Source: Chrysopilus asiliformis (taxonomy: Eukaryota > Arthropoda > Insecta > Diptera > Rhagionidae). From it: 64,000 nt of DNA. Position numbers and translations under genes: made by a program. The notes beneath the pieces are model-generated. The model searched no databases, was not told where the DNA came from, and was given only the letters and a program-made list of their open reading frames with translations. Below are positions 1 to 9,757 of this stretch, piece by piece. The stretch is from contig OZ035964.1 in NCBI GenBank assembly GCA_964034945.1, positions 310,001 to 374,000 of the forward strand. Direction: 5' to 3'. The stretch's first letter is position 1, and every line of letters begins with the position of its first letter.

Positions 1-475
1 GTGGCTCTAGTGGCAGCTCATCGCTTCCCTTAGGCTTGACCCTTTTAAAATGCCTTAAGAGATGTCTTTTAGGTTTTTTGGACTTACATCATAACCAAAC
101 AAAATTTACCTGTACAATGCCATTCTGAAAAGCAATTTTAGCGCAAACGAACAACGAACAACTGGTAAAAGATGTCAACAGGAATGGGACAAGTAAATAG
201 GCTATATACGTATGGCATTTTATGATGAGTACAATAAACTAGATTCACGAAAAAGGATACTAGATTTCAAAAGAGAGAGGTAGATTCTTTTTTTAAATCA
301 CGCAGCTGAATCAAAATTAAAGTTTGTTTAATGAAAGAATCCATACATTTTGGGTTTGGGCCCAAATGTACTAGATTTGGCTAAAAATGGCATACGTAAG
401 TAATAGGTATTTTTAGAGCTTGAAATGTACTAAATCTATTACGATTGTACTAAAAGTGCAACACTGTATGTTATG
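1..475. other. AT-rich non-coding DNA, no gene seen
   Basis: No open frame with coding character on either strand. Short motifs of the form 'tgtactagat' and 'tactaaatc' recur here and again inside the foldback element at 1,801-2,436, so this is probably old repeat-derived DNA. The tandem array starts directly after it. Confidence 0.5.
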
Positions 476-1537
476 TCCGATTTGTCGTAAAAGAATCGCA
501 AAGAAGAAATTGAGAAGAATTTCTTGGATGTAAGTATTGTTGTTTTTTTACTTAAAATTAATAAAATTTAACTTTTACAGAATCGCTCACTATTAAATTT
601 AGAGTTAAATCTAATAATTCTATGGACTAATTTTGTGAGCTAAAAAAACCCCCAAAACGGGGGCTAAAACCCCCGATCTGGCAACGGTGGATGCTGTGCA
701 CAGTGTATCCGATTTGTCGTAAAAGAATCGCAAAGAAGAAATTGAGAAGAATTTCTTGGATGTAAGTATTGTTGTTTTTTTACTTAAAATTAATAAAATT
801 TAACTTTTACAGAATCGCTCACTATTAAATTTAGAGTTAAATCTAATAATTCTATGGACTAATTTTGTGAGCTAAAAAAACCCCCAAAACGGGGGCTAAA
901 ACCCCCGATCTGGCAACGGTGGATGCTGTGCACATTGTATCCGATTTGTCGTAAAAGAATCGCAAAGAAGAAATTGAGAAGAATTTCTTGGATGTATTGT
1001 ACTTAAAATTAATAAAATTTAACTTTTACAGAATCGCTCACTATTAAATTTAGAGTTAAATCTAATAATTCTATGGACTAATTTTGTGAGCTAAAAAAAC
1101 CCCCAAAACGGGGGCTAAAACCCCCGATCTGGCAACGGTGGATGCTGTGTACAGTGTATCCGATTTGTCGTAAAAGAATCGCAAAGAAGAAATTGAGAAG
1201 AATTTCTTGGATGTAAGTATTGTTGTTTTTTTACTTAAAATTAATAAAATTTAACTTTTACAGAATCGCTCACTATTAAATTTAGAGTTAAATCTAATAA
1301 TTCTATGGACTAATTTTGTGAGCTAAAAAAACCCCCAAAACGGGGGCTAAAACCCCCGATCTGGCAACGGTGGATGCTGTGCACAGTGTATCCGATTTGT
1401 CGTAAAAGAATCGCAAAGAAGAAATTGAGAAGAATTTCTTGGATGTATTGTACTTAAAATTAATAAAATTTAACTTTTACAGAATCGCTCACTATTAAAT
1501 TTAGAGTTAAATCTAATAATTCTATGGACTAATTTTA
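476..1537. repeat. Tandem array, about 4.6 units of 232 bp and 219 bp
   Basis: Units start with 'tccgatttgtcgtaaaag' at 476, 708, 940, 1159 and 1391, giving spacings of 232, 232, 219 and 232 bp. The last unit is cut short at about 1537. By eye the units are nearly identical. Two length variants exist: the long one reads GTAAGTATTG then a T-run, and the short one (third and fifth units) lacks about 13 bp there. Each complete unit also has a C5/G5 hairpin (CCCCC AAAAC GGGGG followed by another C5). A diverged single copy of the 5' part lies at 3,669-3,739, so the unit is also dispersed. The high identity suggests recent amplification. Confidence 0.9.
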
Positions 1538-1800
1538 GCAAATAATAGAATATCTACAAAATTCGTTTGGTCAAAAGGTTCATAAAATACGTCGAACTTT
1601 AAAGAAAACCAGTGGGGAAACCTTTTAAAAACCTAATGTAAAATTTCATGTATAAAACTTTGCAATAGAGCATTCGCTAAAGTCGACTTTAGTTAATCTG
1701 ATACCAAGAAAATTTAGATTTGACTTTAAGTTTAGTAACCAATGAGAATTTTAAATCTGGTTCTTATTAATGCTGGGTTTTGCGGGAACTGACACCGCGA

Positions 1801-2436
1801 GTATATTTGAAATGAGGAGGATAAATAAATAAAAAAAAAAAATAAAGTTAAAGTATGCCAAAAAATTGCGGAATTATGTAGGAAGACCTTTTCTGGGGAA
1901 ATATGTAGGAAGACCTATTCTTCTGGAGGGAAAAAGCGAAACAGAGATTGTATGAAAGTATTTGTACGAATCGGAGGCTAGCCTCTATGAAGAGAATTTG
2001 TAGTTTATGTTTTAGAGAATTCAACATTAGAGAATAGGATTTTCATTTAAATTATTATTTTCTGAACATACAGATAATGGACTTTATATGTTATGAGCAC
2101 GGTTGGGACTTTAGTACATATGTACTAGATGTAGTACCTTTTTGACTCATTTAGTACCCTAGTGAATACCACAGCCCATGAATCTGGTACCTTTTCATGG
2201 TTTATATAAAATATGATTTTATCTGAATTTATAGCTCCCTTTAAAAAGCCATCACTTTTCTATGTATTAGAAATAACAGTACTTTTTTAAATCACATATA
2301 GAATATGAACACCAACCTCTGTTTCGCTTTTCCCCTCCAGAAGAATAGGTCTTCCTACATAATTCGATGAAACATTTCATATATTAAGAGGAATAGGTAT
2401 TCCTACAAAAAAACTTTGCCTCCTCATTTCAAATAC
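1801..2436. repeat. Foldback (long inverted-repeat) element, about 635 bp
   Basis: The outer ends match in inverted orientation: 'tttgaaatgaggagg' at 1,807-1,820 pairs with 'cctcctcatttcaaa' near 2,419-2,433. Further in, 'gtaggaagacctattcttc' (about 1,905-1,923) pairs with 'gaagaataggtcttcctac' (about 2,340-2,358), and the match continues through a 'gggaaaaagcgaaacag' block. The spacer between the arms, about 1,948-2,315, is AT-rich with no coding potential. There is no transposase, so it is a non-autonomous foldback element. Its right edge abuts the pogo-like MITE. Confidence 0.75.
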
Positions 2437-2919
2437 AGTAGAACGCGCTTAAATGCAACACGCGTAAATGCAAAACTCGTGTAATTGCACACAAAATTTG
2501 TGCATGGAAGATTTTTAAGAATTTTTCATATAAATATACACGGATAAATGAAACACGCTTAATTGCAATACTTGCTTAAATGCAACCATTTTCACATCCG
2601 CAAAAGTATAAATTATATAAAATTTTACACGCTTAAATGCACATGTGCAAAAATTAAATGTAATTACACAAAAAAAAGTGATTATTGTTATTTTTATTTG
2701 ATAAAATGAATTCTTAATTAGGTTCTTTGTTTTTGTGTAGCCTTGTTGAATTTAAATGTGTATTACAGAAATATTAAAGTAGCATGTTTATCTTTTACTC
2801 GCATAATTGCACATTAATGTGCATTTATCCGTGCTTCCGTGCTACGTATAAATGCAAAACACGGATAAATGCACATAAAATTCTGCGAAATTCGATGTGC
2901 ATTTAAGCGTGTTCTACTG
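2436..2919. mobile_element. Pogo/Tc1-like MITE, 484 bp, TA target duplication
   Basis: The element begins CAGTAGAACGCGCTTAAATG and ends with the near-exact reverse complement (CATTTAAGCGTGTTCTACTG). It is flanked on both sides by TA (2,434-2,435 and 2,920-2,921). CAGT-type ends with TA duplication are typical of pogo/Tc1-mariner elements. Inside are many copies of an 'aaatgca'/'aattgca' motif in both orientations, which look like subterminal repeats. There is no coding capacity, so it must be mobilised in trans. Confidence 0.8.
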
Positions 2920-2921
2920 TA

Positions 2922-3415
2922 CACGAGCCGCCACTGCATATACCCCAGAGATCATTTACCGTAGGGTCGGTACAGGGTTCATTGATAAGAAAATTTCATA
3001 ATTATATAATAGGATAGGGGGCTTGACGACAGACTACCTAACCGTAAAAACCGTGTTAAAAATTCACTGCTCCCTTATTCCTACTGACTTCCGGACTTCC
3101 ACTGAAAGACGCGCAATTGCCCGCACTACAATGCCCCGAAGGCAGAATTTGGGCTAAACTTCCGGTTCGGTCACTGTTCGGTAGGAACTAGCGAACTTTG
3201 AACTTTTTTCAAATACACCAGTGTAACCACTTTAAAAATTAAATTAACAGTAAATTTTTTTCTAATCAATGAAAGTCAAATTTTTAAGTGGATTTTTTTA
3301 AAAAATTGATATATTGAATATTAAAAATTAATATTGAAGCCAGTTTTAGTAAACGCCATTATTTAAATCAGAATGTATCAAACAACAATTTCTTGGATCT
3401 GCCCAATATGCTTAA
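2922..3415. other. Non-coding DNA, no gene seen
   Basis: Contains a locally GC-richer stretch (about 3,060-3,190), but all frames are interrupted and no splice-bounded exon is convincing. It is bounded by the MITE on the left and the palindrome on the right. Confidence 0.4.
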
Positions 3416-3576
3416 GCATGCTACAGACAGAGCTACATGTCCGTGAAAACTGAATTTTAAGCGTCTGTAGGCTGGCTGGTTGAGCTAGCTCAACCGTCTG
3501 TCTACCAGCCTACAGACGCTTAAAATTCAGTTTTCATGGACATGTCTACGGACATGTAGCTCTGTCTGTAGCATGC
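3416..3576. repeat. Long near-perfect palindrome, 161 bp
   Basis: The left arm starts gcatgctacagacagagc at 3,416 and the right arm ends gctctgtctgtagcatgc at 3,576. Arms of about 60-75 nt pair with few mismatches; the right arm has about 12 extra bases ('tctacggacatg'). The centre contains the perfect palindrome GGTTGAGCTAGCTCAACC. No flanking target duplication was clear, so it may be the core of a larger foldback element. Confidence 0.8.
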
Positions 3577-3668
3577 TTTAGAACCAAAAACCACGGTATA
3601 TGCCACACCGTGTGGTCATTTAATTTGCCAACGGTGTACTTTTAAGATCGATACGGACAAATCGGAAC

Positions 3669-3739
3669 TGTCCGATTTGTCGTAAAAGATTCGCAAAGAA
3701 GAATTTGAGAATAATTTCTTGGATGTAAGTATTGCTGTT
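3669..3739 (+). repeat. Diverged dispersed copy of the 232-bp tandem unit
   Basis: Matches the first ~70 bp of the array unit at 476-1,537 (start tgtccgatttgtcgtaaaag, through the GTAAGTATTG block) with a handful of substitutions. It shows that the unit is not confined to the array. Confidence 0.8.
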
Positions 3740-4358
3740 TTTTATACCCGTATGGCGGAACCTGCGAGATATAAGAAGCCACGAACTCGGGAAAGTTACA
3801 CACACATATATACTTACAAGTAGTCGGAAGGGGTGTTTTGAATTTCGTTAATATTTTGAGAACGGTACGAGATAATTATTTACAGTAAACGGCAAAAATG
3901 CAGAAAACTCAATGATCTATCATATTTATTATACAACATACTTGTAAGAAATAGTTTTTGTCAAAAAAGTAAAAAAACCAAAAAAACACGGTAAGTTGCA
4001 TTTTATTAGCTTACAAGAGATGGAAATATTTCCAATCGTTTGAAGAAATTTTTCATTCCGCACTTTCACCGATTCACGGCCTTTAAATATTTCATGCGCA
4101 AATAAAAATGTTTGCACTAAATCAGGAATCTGTTGCAATGTTTGTGGTAACATCATCTTCAGCTAAAAACTCCAAAAACCAGTGGTTTTCCATAATTCCA
4201 ACTAACAATTTTCACACAACAAATTTTCCCTCCATTTGTCTATGACAAGATTGACAGATATCAGCTGTTTAATGTATCGAGGCATTCACGAGAACTCATC
4301 GAGATTTACTCAACTGTTGAGTGTTCGTGAATGCGCCCAATGGAAAATAAAAATCACT
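3740..4358. other. Non-coding DNA, no gene seen
   Basis: AT-rich, with several short frames on the minus strand that lack splice context or protein character. 'caactgttgagtgttcg' at about 4,311 lies within an inverted repeat with 'cgagaactcatcgag' nearby, possibly an old element end. Confidence 0.35.
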
Positions 4359-4366
4359 CTTTAGAG

Positions 4367-4558
4367 CAGCGTTTTCCAAACTGGGAGGCGTGGACTAGTC
4401 TAAGGGGAGGCGCGAATATTAGCCAGTATTGACAAAAAAAAGTGCACGTGCAGCTAATACAATGCGTAACATGCTGATGCTACCCTTACCCCGTAGCAAA
4501 CATAACGATTCAAATATTTTTAAGGGAGCCGTGGTAAAATAAAGTTTGGAAACCACTG
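4367..4558. mobile_element. hAT-like MITE, 192 bp, perfect 8-bp target duplication
   Basis: The direct repeat CTTTAGAG flanks the element exactly (4,359-4,366 and 4,559-4,566). The ends are CAGCGTTTTCCAAACTGGG on the left and the reverse complement of CAGTGGTTTCCAAACTTT on the right. The 8-bp duplication with CAGNG-type ends is the hAT signature. A short right-end relic of a similar element (tttgagaaccactgcttta) is at about 19,999-20,018. Confidence 0.85.
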
Positions 4559-4566
4559 CTTTAGAG

Positions 4567-5047
4567 AACGAAATTTGGCATTTCAGTAAAGCTTGAGTTA
4601 CATTGCGACGACAAGGCGACACGAGACGTCGACGAGAGTCGCGCGACATTGTCGTTATCGTCATCCAAAGGGAGCGAGAACGAAAAATGTGCATCGATCG
4701 TTCCGACTCCTGCGAACAGTACCGCGGAGCTCAAAATTTTTCTCTTTAAAGAACGATTGCGCTTACAAATGATTTTCGTTCCCGAGAACGATAGTCGGAA
4801 ACCGCAGCAAACGTTCTTGCCGTTGTTGAGAGCGAAACTTTTAAAAGCGAAAAGAACGAAATCACAAAATAAAGTTTTGAACTCTGGTTTTTAATGCCTA
4901 AAACCAATCTATATCAGTGGCGCAAGGTGCCAAAATTTTTTGGGTTTTCGAATTCGATATGATGCCGAAGATGCCTTCAATGCCGAACAGCTCTGGATGG
5001 TGATAGAAAACTGCGATTTTCGTTCAATTTATTTACAAAAAATTTCA
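4567..5047. other. Non-coding DNA with a GC-richer patch
   Basis: A frame open across about 4,649-4,894 (plus) has moderately gene-like base composition, but it has no conserved motif, no clear splice sites and a basic, low-complexity end. I do not call it a gene. Confidence 0.3.
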
Positions 5048-5215
5048 AATCGCTAGCTCAACGCGTTCTCGAGTTATTTACGATACATAAAATTGACAGA
5101 CAGAGGCAAGGACATGCTCATAATTTTCCCTGAAGTGGATTTCGTACTGATCAGAAAGTTTCTATCTGCCCCCATTCTCGAATCGGTCTCCGTCATGAAT
5201 ACAATTGTTTCCCCT
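5048..5215 (+). repeat. Dispersed repeat ('cgttctcgagttattta' family), copy 1
   Basis: The block 'caacgcgttctcgagttatt ... gacagaggcaaggacat ... gatttcgtactgatcagaaa ... cggtctccgtcatg' recurs in direct orientation at 7,026-7,205 with scattered substitutions. A shorter relative ('acacgttgagctagcgacttg', with a ctgtctgtc stretch) is at 31,330-31,430. Non-coding. Confidence 0.75.
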
Positions 5216-5261
5216 GTATAGAACAGGAACGTAAAAAGAAAATTGATTTTTATTCCAAAAA

Positions 5262-5416
5262 AGGAAAAACCGAAAGTCGGCCATGAAAGGGTTAAGACCA
5301 AAATAGAAAAAAACCGAAAGTTGGCCATGAAAGGGTTAAGACCAAAAAAGAAAAAAACTGAAAGCCGGCTATGAAAGGGTTAAGACCAAAAAAGAAAAAA
5401 AAATCGAAAATCGACT
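5262..5416 (+). repeat. 44-bp tandem repeat, about 3.5 copies
   Basis: 'ccgaaagtcggccatgaaag' followed by 'ggttaagaccaaaa' and an A/G-rich linker begins at 5,270, 5,314 and 5,358, with a decayed copy near 5,404. The period is 44 bp. Confidence 0.85.
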
Positions 5417-5892
5417 GATTTTGGGAATCGAATTTTAAAGTTTGTTCAATATTTTCAGCAGTGACCTCTCGTTTAATTCATAACGTTCTCCTCTTCTGGT
5501 GAAGCGGTTAACAAGCATCAAAAATCCCGAATTTTTCCATCGTTCCAGTATTCGCTATTCCAAGATCCTGCATCCAGTTGTCAATGTGTGACATTCACAA
5601 ATCTTTGCATTCGAACTTAGAAATTCAAAAGTCTGGATTCCATTCCAACGACCTCTCGTATTTTCACCTACCTCCCACGTCATCTGGAGGCTACCGTGAA
5701 CTTGAGATCAATTTGGGAAAAGAAAAATTAAATTGACTTTTTTCTTTTACAAAAATCGTTAGATTCTTAATTCACATGAAATCAACGTGTCTCTTAATGG
5801 TCGTGTGTATGTGTTGGGTTAGGTGTGAAAAACCCGATGTCTCTTCTAGAGTTCTAGTTGACCATGAAATTTGTACAACACTCCATTGTTTA

Positions 5893-5945
5893 TCTAGGCA
5901 TAGGCGAAGCGAGGCGAGGCGAGGCGAGGCATGGCGAAGCGAAGC
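5893..5945 (+). repeat. GC-rich minisatellite (aggcg)n
   Basis: A run of 'ggcgaagcgaggcgaggcga' type units in otherwise AT-rich DNA. It creates spurious open frames on both strands. Confidence 0.8.
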
Positions 5946-6517
5946 GAACCAAGTCCAAATAGAATAATACACCGTGAAACACGTTCCACCGATCACTTAC
6001 ATTAAAAGATATGATGCAGGCAGCCAAAGAATGGTATCGCCGTGGATCGGACAGATGAACTTCTGCATTGTACAATCCAAGGTACGGTCTTAAAGAAGCC
6101 ATCAAGGGCAGCAGACGCGATCGTCCCGCAAAACGTCTTTAAGCTAAGCGCAAGCGCATCGAATGAAGAATTTAAATGGAGAAATTGAAAACATAACATA
6201 CACATAATGTATAACCAAGGATCGACAAAAGATCAAGACGTTTTTCTTCTAATTTTCGTTTTTCTTTTCTATACGCCATCATTACAGAACAAACCGGCCC
6301 GGACCAGATCAGACTCGATTAAGGCCCAGCCATCGAAGCAGACTTCAAGGGCCTTCAATTTCAATGATGATCAGTTGCGTTGGTCAAATAAGCAATTTTC
6401 GATACACATCATCACATGATTTTCCTATTGCAGAGCCACATGATTAGTGGAATATCAAAAATTCTGATTAGAACAACTTGTGGTTGCTATTGTTACTGTC
6501 ACAGCCTATGCTGTTGA

Positions 6518-7018
6518 TGGATTACAACAAAAACGTCACAAATATTTCGTGATCCACGTAAAACTGTAGGTGCGAGCAACGGTGGGGATGAAAAATTGTT
6601 ACGAAGCCTAAATCGACGAGGCCGAATGTCGCTCTGGGATGTAAAAAGTATCATCAAGAAGACTACCCAGCAGCAAGAATTTCCCACAGACTTATTAAAC
6701 ATCTACGCGCGGCTGACGTCACAATTTGTTGACAGAAAAAATTCAACATGGCGGACTCTCGCATTGCATGATTTGATTCATGAACCAGCAGATTGGAAAA
6801 TATTCGTTACAGGAAAAGTCAACATTTGTAATCATGAAAAATTTCGCATAAAAACATTTCCCGACAATTCCTGGGTCGATTGGACCATTATTACAAAAAT
6901 GTCGTTCTGTTCTGTCAATGCCGTTCTGTCTGTCAGTCGTTCTGTTCTGTCAATGCCGTTCTGTCTGTCAGTCATGCCGTTCTGTCTGTCAGTCATGCCG
7001 TTCTGTCTGTCAGTCTAA
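6518..7018 (+). pseudogene. Gene-like open frame of unknown identity (possible exon or relic)
   Basis: The frame is open for 166 codons. Up to about 6,838 it has normal-looking protein composition, including the segments FRDPRKTVGASNGGDEKLL, RSLNRRGRMSLWDVKSIIKK and EFPTDLLNIYARLTSQFVD. The rest runs into a TCTGTCTGTCAG minisatellite and is repeat-derived. A TGA closes the frame just upstream at 6,515-6,517. The nearest acceptor-like site (cctattgcag, about 6,425-6,434) lies before that stop, so an intact exon start is not evident. About 500 bp upstream, 6,055-6,140 has another gene-like fragment (LYNPRYGLKEAIKGSRRD, ending in a stop). Taken together this may be a decayed gene or retrocopy. 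I recognise no family. Confidence 0.3.
6902..7015 (+). repeat. Short tandem repeat, (atgccgttctgtctgtcagtc)n
   Basis: Four to five copies of a 21-24-bp unit built on 'ccgttctgtctgtcagtc'. It sits at the start of the second copy of the dispersed repeat at 7,026. Confidence 0.85.
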
Positions 7019-7025
7019 CATAGCG

Positions 7026-7205
7026 ACTTGAAAATTTCAAAACGCTATGTCAACGCGTTCTCGAGTTATTTAAGATATGTAAAATGGACAGGCCGAGAGA
7101 CAGAGGCAAGGACATTCTCGTAATTTTACCTGGAACGGATTTCGTACCGATCAGAAATTTTCCATTTGTCCCCGTTCTCGAGTCGGTCTTCGTCATGTAT
7201 GTTAT
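7026..7205 (+). repeat. Dispersed repeat ('cgttctcgagttattta' family), copy 2
   Basis: Direct-orientation relative of 5,048-5,215, sharing 'gtcaacgcgttctcgagtt', 'gacagaggcaaggacatt' and 'gatttcgtaccgatcaga'. It is preceded by the (ctgtctgtcag)n minisatellite, as is the fragment at 31.3 kb, so the minisatellite is probably part of the element. Confidence 0.75.
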
Positions 7206-8636
7206 TGTTAATGTTTCAATATTTTCCACTGTACTGTGATGTCCTTGATCCACTTACAACGGAATGAAAAATTCCCATAAATAAAATCAACACCGAGATT
7301 AATTTACTAGACTTTTTTGTTTTGTTTATATTTTGTCCACATTAGGCAGCCGTTTAACTGTTAATCGTAGAGGTGATTTTACTGTTAGATAATTATCCAA
7401 TTTTACAAGTGGAAAAGGTTTTTTTTACCCGCCGCGCCGGTATTTAACAATTAATAGAAAATAACGTCGACAGGTGTAGGTAATTCTGGTTTTTCTTGTT
7501 GTTTTTGTTTTGTATATTCAATACCAGACAGGTAAACGACTACTCATCTCATCAAAGAGGGTTTTTCCATATTTCCAAATGCTCTTCACATTTTGCGCAT
7601 ATCTCTAAAAATAGAAAGACAACAAATCGAATTTAAATAGTTTTGGAAAAAAAAAATCCCATTTCCGGATTTCCGCAAGAATTCGACAATTAAAACTTTT
7701 TATTCTCTTTTTATGTTTTATTTATTGAAGTTTTTATGTTCGCTAAAAATAACGTCACTCTCTGGATGCTTGATCAGTTATTCATCATGGCGAGGCATTG
7801 ACTGATGTCAGTGATGTCGATGAGATCAAAATTTAAATCTGAATATCTACCCTCATGATTTCTTTACGAAATAAGCAAAAAAAACATTATTTGGTGTCAT
7901 TAGATTCCGAGTAACAAAAATTTATCAAACACAAGAAAAACTATCACTACATGGCTGGTAGTTTCTGTGTAAATTACACTTTTTTCGCCCGCGGCGTATT
8001 AAATCATTGCGCCGCTTTCTCATTTAAACATTTCGCCAGCAGCGTCCATTTCTTAATTGTTTTTCTTTGGTTTTCATCCCAATGAAGTTTCATTTTGCAT
8101 ATAAAATTTATTGTTTGGTTGCTGTTCGGTCGCAGACATCCTTCCGCACCCGTTATTTCTTACTATTCATAAAGATATGCAAAAAAAAAAAAAACAAAAC
8201 AAATATCCATAATTTTTGGATATTTATAAAAAAAAATTTAAAAAAAACATCGTTTTTACGATATACAAAAATCCAATACAAAAAGAGAAACCAATTTTAA
8301 TTGGATTGATGCAAAAAAAGTGGGATTCACTGAGTGAGTTTTTGGTGGTAAAAATGTTGAACGAATTCGTAAGCACATCAATTTCTATATTTAGATTTTT
8401 TTTTAGTTTATTAAAAGGAAATTTTTGTGGCTATTTGCGTATTGAGGAAACAAGTTCATAATGAATTTAAAAATAGACCACAACGTATTTAATTATTGGG
8501 GAGAAGGGGAAGATATTGATTCTAATTTTAATTTTTCCAGAATGGGGCAAACGTATGTGGTACTTATTTGAAAGTGATTTTTCTTCTCTTCCGAATTTAC
8601 TTTCATGAAAAACATTTGAAATTTAATTGAAATTTA
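7206..8636. other. AT-rich non-coding DNA, no gene seen
   Basis: Two short GC-rich 'cccgcggcgtat'-type motifs (about 7,430 and 7,988) interrupt AT-rich DNA and recur near 10,774, suggesting decayed repeats. No supported exon. Confidence 0.4.
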
Positions 8637-9757
8637 CTTACAGGAGCAGGCGGGACATCAGCAGAAGGAGCAGAAAACCAGACAAGGGGAGGCGAGAGAT
8701 TGAAGAAATGATTTACTTCCGGTGCCTTTTTTACCGATTCCATTTCACAATCAATGGAAAAACCAGAATTGAATAAATGATTTTATGTATTTATGCTGGT
8801 AGAAATGGCAACATTAATTGGAATTTTGTATTTTGTGGCCATTTCCCAATATTTTGTAGTTATTTTTTTCAAAAATTTCATTTGAAAATTTTTGAAAATT
8901 TTTGAAATTTTTCAATAAAAAATCGCAAGAAAATTTCAAATCTCAAGAAAAAATTGTTTTTCAAAAAAAATACTACGGTTTCAGGAAAACCAAAAATTAC
9001 ACATTCTTTAGGATCCTTTTATCTATCAAAAACCGTTTACCGTAAGTCGATAGGCCAAAAATTACGAGTGTGACAAAGGATTATTCAAATGTTAAATTCC
9101 TAAAAATTGAATCCTTTTATCTCGAAAACGGCTAAAAGGATTTTTATGAAATTCGGGATTTTAGAGTTTTCGGGGACGAGGAATCGATATCCGTTGTCCT
9201 TTTTGGCGAAAAAAGGATTTTTCAAGGACCTCGTCCTTGTATCACCCAAACCATCCCGCCCCCCTCAAAAAGGACACCGGATATCGATTCTCCGTCCCCG
9301 ATAACCTCTAGATTCTGAATGTCAGCCCGATCGGAGGACTTGAATTTTTCGTCCTTAAAATAAGTACAGGGGTCCCCCTTGCGATTTTTTCAGATTTTTG
9401 ACACGTGCCCGATTTCGATGAAATTTGGTATAGGGGGGTTTTTAGGGTCCCTGATTAAGAATCCGTTGTCCGTTTTTCGATATCGTCAATGGTTTGGGCG
9501 GTGCGGAGGGACGAGGTACCTCCTAAAAAATTGAACTTTCATTTGATATTTACTAGAAACGCAACTGTACAAATTTTCAAGTCTCTAGTTCGATACTTTC
9601 GAAAGCTATGGTGCTCACGGACGTACAGGCAAACAGACAAACGGATGGACATACAGAAATCAATATCTTTTGTCATCCCAGACACTCTGATGTAGTTCAT
9701 TATTGTTACCGGTATACAAAATCTAATATACTTCTATATGATTCTCATATAGAGTAT
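8637..9757 (+). repeat. Dispersed repeat family A, copy 1
   Basis: Matches 17,388-18,567 (same strand) and 38,200-39,405 (opposite strand) over most of its length. Landmarks are 'ggacatcagcagaaggagc', 'gatttacttccggtgcc', 'ttttatctcgaaaacggc', a 'gacaaacggatggacatac' stretch and the terminal 'catatagagtataaaa'. It contains an internal inverted repeat ('cggggacgaggaatcgatat' against 'atatcgattctccgtccccg'). A 65-codon frame recurs in all copies but lies in the hairpin region and is unlikely to be a gene. The 5' end is shorter than in copy 2. No transposase or terminal-repeat class could be assigned. Confidence 0.85.

Noticed and set aside
476..1537. CRISPR-like array of direct repeats
   Set aside because: Units are over 200 bp, adjacent and nearly identical, with no unique spacers; the genome is eukaryotic.
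4649..4894. 81-codon frame with moderate GC as a gene
   Set aside because: No motif, no splice context, and the end is a basic low-complexity stretch; treated as non-coding.
9107..9304. 65-codon open frame in family A, also present in the other two copies
   Set aside because: It overlaps the conserved hairpin of the repeat; conservation follows from repeat homology, and the peptide has no protein-like features.
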